From assembly GCA_020024595.1 (NCBI GenBank), contig JAHHTO010000039.1, positions 1 through 16,298 on the forward strand: a stretch of 16,298 nucleotides of DNA, given 5' to 3'. Shown here in pieces: positions 14,006 through 16,298 of the stretch. The notes under the pieces are model-generated. The model was not told where the DNA came from, searched no databases, and worked only from the letters and a program-made list of their open reading frames with translations. The first letter of the stretch is position 1. Each line of letters starts with the position of its first letter. This DNA is from Schaedlerella sp. (GTDB taxonomy: Bacteria; Bacillota; Clostridia; Lachnospirales; Lachnospiraceae). Position numbers and translations under genes: made by a program.

Positions 14006-14527
14006 CTACGCCTTCTTCCGTATAGAAAAACAGCTCAGTTCCTCATCTTTATAAAAGAAAAAAATCAGGAATGCAAATAAAATACAGGCAACTACCACGT
14101 AACAGTCCGCCACATTAAATATTGGAAAGTCAATCAAACTGAAATAGAAAAAGTCAATTACATAATTGAATCGTAATCGGTCAATCAAGTTTCCAACTGC
14201 ACCTGCACAAATCAAGATAGAACAGATTTTAAGTGGCAGAAACCGTCTTGTAAATGGTATTTTCCCATAGAAATATACGATAGCAATGCAAACAAGAATT
14301 GCTCCTGCCATAAATACAACCTGTTTTTCCTGAAACATACCAAATGCAGCTCCGTGATTTTCCAGATAGTGAAGTTCAAATACCCCTGGTATCAGCACAA
14401 ATGGTTCTTTTTCTTTTAAATGAAGTACAGCCATCCATTTCGTGATCTGATCCAACACTAACGCAGCAAAAAACCAGATACCTGCACCAAAATATGTCTT
14501 CCATTTTTTCTTTGATTTTACTTCCAT
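14006..14527 (-). CDS. lspA: Lipoprotein signal peptidase (signal peptidase II)
   Basis: LspA cleaves the signal peptide of prolipoproteins after lipid has been added to the conserved cysteine, within the membrane. The 173-residue protein has four hydrophobic segments (about 14-34, 68-88, 98-115, 138-160). Its catalytic aspartates are Asp125 in NYVIDFF and Asp141 in FNVADCYV. The NHGAAFGMF (57-65) and GAVGNLIDR (109-117) signatures are also present. GGGAG at 14533-14537 precedes the ATG by 5 nt. It lies between ylmH and rluD on the same strand with small gaps, so co-transcription is likely. The C-terminal tail (KDEELSCFSIRKKA) is charged and should be cytoplasmic. No features are missing. Confidence 0.95.
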   Translation of the reverse strand: MEVKSKKKWKTYFGAGIWFFAALVLDQITKWMAVLHLKEKEPFVLIPGVFELHYLENHGAAFGMFQEKQVVFMAGAILVCIAIVYFYGKIPFTRRFLPLKICSILICAGAVGNLIDRLRFNYVIDFFYFSLIDFPIFNVADCYVVVACILFAFLIFFFYKDEELSCFSIRKKA

Positions 14528-14569
14528 ATGGACTCCCTTCTGTTTTTAAAGATTCTCCAGTACACCTGA

Positions 14570-15349
14570 TTAAATATATTTTTTGATTCGCACATATACG
14601 CGTTTTTTTCGTGTTGTATTCATCACTTCACAAAACCGGAATTTTCCCATCCCACGAACAGAAATCACGTCATTTTCCCTGACCTGATATCCATTTGATG
14701 TGATTAGTTTTCCATTTACAAAGACTTTTGCTCCTTCGATCAAACTGGTCAGACTACTTCTGGAAGACGAAAATGCAAGTCCAAGAAGACTATCCAAACG
14801 AACAGATGCAACGGTTCCTTTTATTTCTTCGTAATGGGGGCTATACTGAAACTCCTGCATGATTTCTTCTGTTACCATAACTGCTGTATGACGGACACGG
14901 GTCAGTTCATCCATCAGGAAATTCCGCATTTGCGGGCTTACAAATACAACAGCAGTATGATCATCAATAAGAATATCCCCGATTTTGCTCCTCTCTATCC
15001 CCAGATTCAGTATTGCACCAAGATAATCCCGATGTGTCAGTTTCTCTGCATATTTTACATAAAGAGGAGAAATACGCAGCACACAAACTTGTTTTGAAAA
15101 AAAAGAACACACATCTATTTCCTCACGCAAAGAAAGAGCATCAGGTAGAAATGCCGCCATCTGACGCTCTGCAAGTTCATATCCTCCGAAAGTAACATAA
15201 CCTGTATACAGACTATGTTTCGGTAATGAATGTAAAATATTTAATTCATTCAGATTCAGGAAATCTGAATATGTAATCATCTCTCTATTATACGCAAGCC
15301 GGGATAATTCCAGCAGACGCTTTCCCAATAATTGTTCTTCGTTTTGCAT
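14570..15349 (-). CDS. ylmH: YlmH family S4-domain RNA-binding protein
   Basis: YlmH proteins bind RNA through a C-terminal S4 domain; the B. subtilis protein has been linked to the 50S subunit and ribosome quality control. The 259-residue protein shows the family's central LTHRDYLGAILNLGIERSKIGD signature (104-125). The S4 domain spans about 180-240 (RLDSLLGLAFSSSRSS, then KVFVNGKLITSNGYQVRENDVISVRGMGKF). It ends with a basic tail (TTRKKRVYVRIKKYI). It starts 18 nt after sepF, and the ribosome binding site before its ATG is weak, so translation may depend on sepF. The sepF-ylmH pairing is conserved in many Bacillota. Confidence 0.92.
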   Translation of the reverse strand: MQNEEQLLGKRLLELSRLAYNREMITYSDFLNLNELNILHSLPKHSLYTGYVTFGGYELAERQMAAFLPDALSLREEIDVCSFFSKQVCVLRISPLYVKYAEKLTHRDYLGAILNLGIERSKIGDILIDDHTAVVFVSPQMRNFLMDELTRVRHTAVMVTEEIMQEFQYSPHYEEIKGTVASVRLDSLLGLAFSSSRSSLTSLIEGAKVFVNGKLITSNGYQVRENDVISVRGMGKFRFCEVMNTTRKKRVYVRIKKYI

Positions 15350-15367
15350 TCCAATAAGCCTAAAATA

Positions 15368-15922
15368 TTAAAATCTTCCTCGAACAGATGGCTGCTCCAT
15401 AGAACCGCTCAGTAAATCTTGTAAATCACCAGAAATATCGACATTTGTAGGTGTCACAAGAAAAATATAGTTGGAAATCTTCTGCAGGTTACCGCTGATC
15501 GCAAATGTAGCACCAGAGATAAAATCTATAATTCTTTGGGCTATTTCCAAATCCATACCTTCTAGATTCAAAATCACAGTACGACCTGTGAGAAGTGTCT
15601 CTGTAATCTCTCTGGAATCATCTACAGATGTCGGTTTTACAACACATACCTCCATGTTTGCACTGTTATTTCGTCTAGATGCCGGTTGTCGCATCGGTGT
15701 TACTTTATTACTATTTGCCGGTGCAAAATGCTCTTCACGACTTTCTACATCAAAGTCATCATAGTCATCATGACTACCACTTTTTTTGAGTCCGCCGAAT
15801 AAAGAGCGCTTTGGTGCCCTCTCTTCAAACTCATCATCATAAAAATCATCATCATAAAAATCATCATCATAGTCATCATCATTTAATTTCATGATGTCCA
15901 GAAATTTATCAAACACACCCAT
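15368..15922 (-). CDS. sepF: Cell division protein SepF
   Basis: SepF tethers FtsZ polymers to the membrane and helps build the division septum. The 184-residue protein starts with the membrane-binding amphipathic helix (MGVFDKFLDIMKL). A very acidic region follows (about 14-34, with repeated DDDFY units), then a disordered linker (to about 90). The C-terminal SepF domain (about 90-165) contains EVCVVKPTSVDDSREITETLLTGRTVILNLEGM, AQRIIDFISGATFAISGNLQKISNYIFLVTP and a typical end. AGGAGT on the minus strand (15928-15933) lies 5 nt before the ATG. Its neighbours yggS and ylmH are the usual ylm-cluster partners. The acidic segment is encoded by a short tandem DNA repeat. Confidence 0.95.
   Translation of the reverse strand: MGVFDKFLDIMKLNDDDYDDDFYDDDFYDDEFEERAPKRSLFGGLKKSGSHDDYDDFDVESREEHFAPANSNKVTPMRQPASRRNNSANMEVCVVKPTSVDDSREITETLLTGRTVILNLEGMDLEIAQRIIDFISGATFAISGNLQKISNYIFLVTPTNVDISGDLQDLLSGSMEQPSVRGRF
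15831..15882. repeat. 15-bp in-frame tandem repeat in sepF
   Basis: Two adjacent perfect copies of AAAAATCATCATCAT (15841-15870) are flanked by partial copies rich in TCATCATCAT. On the coding strand each unit adds five residues, so changes in copy number would keep sepF in frame while altering the acidic linker. Confidence 0.8.
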
Positions 15923-16018
15923 ATTATACTCCTATCCTGTGTTCCCTAAATACACACGTTATTTTATGAAAGTACTTTCCTGTTCAGATATGAATTACAT
16001 TCATTCTTCTGTCTGAAT

Positions 16019-16298
16019 CTATTTTATATAATCTCGCGCGCCAAAAATACTGGTTCCGATTCGAACCATTGTCGCACCTTCTTCAATTGCAACTTCATAA
16101 TCGTTGCTCATCCCCATAGAAAGTATATCCACATTAACATTATCAATGTTTTTACTCCTAATGTCAACAGATAATTTATGTAAACTCGCAAAAATTGTTC
16201 GATTTTCATCTGCATTTTCTACAAATGGAGCAATTGTCATAAATCCTTGCAGTGAAATATGTGGAAATGTAGCGATTTTTTCTACAAAAGGCACAACT
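16019..16298 (-). CDS. yggS: YggS/YlmE PLP homeostasis protein, 3' end (partial)
   Basis: YggS-family proteins bind pyridoxal 5'-phosphate in a TIM barrel and help keep free PLP and amino-acid pools balanced; no enzyme activity is established. Only the C-terminal 92 residues or so are visible, and the gene continues beyond the window edge. The segment ISLQGFMTIAPFVENADENRTIF and the C-terminal LSMGMSNDYEVAIEEGATMVRIGTSIFGAR are hallmarks of the family; the SMGMS and GTSIFG loops contact the PLP phosphate. A GTG near 16294 is internal and not the start, since the frame stays open to the edge. The gene precedes sepF with a 96-nt gap, as ylmE precedes ylmF in the B. subtilis ylm cluster. Confidence 0.93.
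   Translation of the reverse strand, partial: VVPFVEKIATFPHISLQGFMTIAPFVENADENRTIFASLHKLSVDIRSKNIDNVNVDILSMGMSNDYEVAIEEGATMVRIGTSIFGARDYIK

Overview
The window looks like core chromosome from a low-GC, Gram-positive anaerobe of the class Clostridia, most likely a Lachnospiraceae-type gut bacterium. The reasons are moderate-to-low GC, strong AGGAGG-type ribosome binding sites, a FabK-type fatty-acid operon with a fused AccD-AccA carboxyltransferase, a Gram-positive LexA/SOS control region, and a sepF-ylmH-lspA-rluD block. The family-level assignment is inference. No transposase, CRISPR array, phage gene, rRNA or tRNA was seen.

Region 1 (1-8019, + strand) is one tightly packed type II fatty-acid synthesis operon: acpP (3' end only), fabK, fabD, fabG, fabF, accB, fabZ, accC and accDA. 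Gaps are at most 18 nt and several genes overlap, so translational coupling is likely. Biotin carboxylase (AccC), the biotin carrier (AccB) and the fused carboxyltransferase (AccDA) make malonyl-CoA. FabD loads malonate onto ACP, and FabF, FabG, FabZ and FabK run the elongation cycle. FabH, a double-bond isomerase (FabM) and biotin ligase are not in the window. A MarR/FabT-like regulator (8101-8547) follows, with a probable promoter of its own and a clear terminator.

Region 2 (8682-10310) is an SOS module. lexA is on the - strand, divergent from a small membrane-anchored LysM protein that resembles the YneA division inhibitor in size, layout and position. The shared intergenic region carries three good and one degenerate LexA box; one box lies in the spacer of a near-perfect promoter. 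A 410-bp AT-rich gap with two inverted repeats follows.

Region 3 (10311-12277, + strand) holds a complete tyrosine recombinase of XerS-like length and a TtcA-family PP-loop tRNA thiolase with the three Fe-S cysteines. It closes with an 18-bp-stem terminator that appears to work in both directions.

Region 4 (12286-16298, - strand) contains, in transcription order, the end of yggS/ylmE (PLP-binding protein), sepF, ylmH, lspA, an RluD-family pseudouridine synthase and a cytidylate-kinase-like protein with its own promoter. This is a shortened ylm division cluster (no ylmG or divIVA) joined to the lspA-rluD pair.

Most of the window is ordinary housekeeping DNA. The parts most worth a second look are the AccD-AccA fusion, the LexA operator array with its YneA-like gene and neighbouring recombinase, the non-coding gap before that recombinase, and the cytidylate-kinase-like orphan. 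I found no convincing wholly new system.
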